In this document: in pieces, positions 62,919-64,000 of the stretch
Layout of the letters: each line of letters opens with the position of its first letter
Position numbering within the stretch: the first letter of the stretch is position 1
Source: Bacillus sp. ISL-7
GTDB lineage: Bacteria; Bacillota; Bacilli; Bacillales_B; DSM-18226
Assembly: GCF_018613065.1 (NCBI RefSeq)
Contig: NZ_JAGGQW010000031.1
Span: forward strand, 248,001 to 312,000
Length of the DNA stretch: 64,000 nucleotides
Direction: 5' to 3'
Notes under the pieces: model-generated
The model's database searches: none
The model's input: only the letters and a program-made list of their open reading frames with translations
What the model was told of the DNA's origin: nothing
Translations under genes and position numbers: made by a program

Positions 62919-63284
62919 ATGGCAATTCGGTTGATTAAAATCTCTGTTGTGTATTTTGTCATTGGGGTTTGCATGGGTATGTATATGTCAATGACGGAAA
63001 GTTTCGACTTCACACCGGTTCATGCCCATATTAATTTATTAGGTTGGCTGACTATGGCTGTCGCTGGTCTCATCTATATTGGTTTTCCAGGTGCTGCGGA
63101 AACAACACTGGCAAAGGTTCACTTTTGGCTTCATAATATTTCTCTTCCCATTATGATGATTGGACTCGCTTTTTTAGTAACCGGAACGGAAAGTGCCGCG
63201 CCTGCAGTAGCTACAGGTGGGACCCTGATGGTATTAGGTATCATTGTCTTTGCAATCAATATCCTTAAAAATGTAAGGAATTGA
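62919..63284 (+). CDS. mini oxidase-like membrane protein
   Basis: A 121-residue protein with four membrane helices, including VHAHINLLGWLTMAVAGLIY, which resembles a heme-binding helix of heme-copper oxidase/NorB subunit I, but it lacks the rest of that subunit (about 450 residues). Such short proteins occur in Bacillaceae and are often labelled cytochrome-c oxidase. Whether it binds heme is unknown. GGAGGCGG is the ribosome binding site. Confidence 0.7.
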   Translation: MAIRLIKISVVYFVIGVCMGMYMSMTESFDFTPVHAHINLLGWLTMAVAGLIYIGFPGAAETTLAKVHFWLHNISLPIMMIGLAFLVTGTESAAPAVATGGTLMVLGIIVFAINILKNVRN

Positions 63285-63330
63285 GTTGCTCTTGTTGTCT
63301 ATGATAGTATTTATTTTATTTCGTCCAGAC

Positions 63331-63358
63331 AAAAGACGCCTTCTCTGGCGTCTTTTTT
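63331..63358. terminator. terminator between the oxidase-like gene and phosphatase
   Basis: AAAAGACGCC / GGCGTCTTTT followed by TT. Confidence 0.85.
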
Positions 63359-63361
63359 ATT

Positions 63362-64000
63362 CTAACGGTATGTTTCCAAGAATTTCTTTCTTAGTTTGGC
63401 TTTTTCTTCATCAGATTTCTTGTAATCATAATTATAAATGGCGCCTTCCCAATCACCATACATTGGGTTTGGAAACAGAATCAGCTTTTTACCGAATTCC
63501 TCCCTATACCTGTCCACTGCTTGATTTCTTTCTGAAACGGATAACAAATCAAAACCACTGAAATCTCCAAGGTTATCGCCAAATAATAGAAGTATTTCAT
63601 GTGTTCTCCCTACTTGCCTGCGGCGCGTTTCTTTCCCTATTTCACCAGGCTGCCGTAATAATACATGGTCTGTATCAGCTTGTGGTGCCCCTACACTCTG
63701 TAAATTTTTAATAGCTGCATCTTTTTGTGATTGATAACGGTTAGAAATGTAATAAATCTCCACTCCTAATGAATTTGCGTACTGCAAAAATTCAATTGCT
63801 CCCGGAAGCGGTTTTGCTTCTGACCGCTTGAACCATTCATTCCAATTAAACGGGATTTTTCTTCCTGCCATTACATACCAGGCTTGATGAGGGCTGTTAT
63901 TTAAAATGGTCTCATCGATATCAAGGACAATTGCCGGCTTTAAGCTACTTTTTCCCCTTTCTTTTTTCATGATTTCGTCCAATCTCATCCTTCCAATGTT
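63362..64000 (-). CDS. class C acid phosphatase, e(P4) lipoprotein family, partial (5' end outside window)
   Basis: At least 212 residues of a DDDD-superfamily HAD phosphatase: VLDIDETILNNSP (motif I, with both Asp), YYISNRYQSQ and a late FGDNLGDFSG (motif IV). Full-length relatives (about 270-290 residues) have an N-terminal lipoprotein signal and a helix leading into MRLDEIM. The frame stays open to the window edge (codons AAC ATT GGA AGG before ATG 63988), so the start lies outside. It dephosphorylates nucleotides at the cell surface. Confidence 0.9.
   Translation of the reverse strand, partial: NIGRMRLDEIMKKERGKSSLKPAIVLDIDETILNNSPHQAWYVMAGRKIPFNWNEWFKRSEAKPLPGAIEFLQYANSLGVEIYYISNRYQSQKDAAIKNLQSVGAPQADTDHVLLRQPGEIGKETRRRQVGRTHEILLLFGDNLGDFSGFDLLSVSERNQAVDRYREEFGKKLILFPNPMYGDWEGAIYNYDYKKSDEEKAKLRKKFLETYR

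Overview
The window is low-GC Bacillaceae chromosome with tight intergenic spacing and strong AGGAGG-type ribosome binding sites. From about 13.6 kb rightwards the gene order is that of the Bacillus subtilis yhfA-yhaA-ecs-hit-trpP-scoC-prsA-yha-yhe region, with spore genes (yheC/yheD-type coat proteins, alpha/beta SASP, YjcZ and YhaL microproteins). The organism is therefore an endospore former, probably a Bacillus or Neobacillus-like genus. Species cannot be fixed from this sequence.

1-13.6 kb is the right end of a prophage that continues off the left edge. The minus strand carries the early region, transcribed leftwards: Cro-like repressor, small proteins, an SMC/RecF-like ATPase, a stand-alone Spo0A DNA-binding domain, a RecT/Bet annealase, an HNH-AP2 endonuclease, a metallo-beta-lactamase-fold hydrolase, a replication initiator with iteron-like repeats inside its gene, a DnaB-type helicase and a RuvC-like resolvase. 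The plus strand carries the lysogeny arm: CI-like repressor, a DUF3800 gene followed by a structured RNA, an ImmA/IrrE protease and a large serine recombinase. The recombinase ends directly at the host junction, where the phage has cut yhfA.

13.6-35 kb holds the yhfA remnant, a PAP2 phosphatase, amidohydrolase yhaA, ecsABC, hit, trpP (with a six-triplet TRAP site over its ribosome binding site), scoC, prsA, and the yhaL/M/N/O, yhaP/Q, yhaR, yhaX and yheA genes. The unusually long ecsA-hit gap contains a degenerate tandem repeat of about 154 bp and an orphan terminator, suggesting an unannotated small RNA.

35-53 kb holds four consecutive YheC/YheD ATP-grasp genes, yheE, a PucR-type regulator, msmX, an alpha/beta SASP gene preceded by a highly structured RNA resembling a stand-alone HEARO/omega RNA, fumC, yheG, the BmrCD heterodimeric drug exporter with a leader-peptide attenuator, and class A penicillin-binding protein pbpF.

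53-64 kb holds a Fur-boxed feoA-feoB-Cys-rich protein operon, a soluble histidine kinase, a GNAT acetyltransferase, two paralogous CorC/HlyC-type transporters each with a ribosome-binding-site-sequestering leader, YheB (DUF445), a mini oxidase-like membrane protein and an acid phosphatase cut by the right edge.
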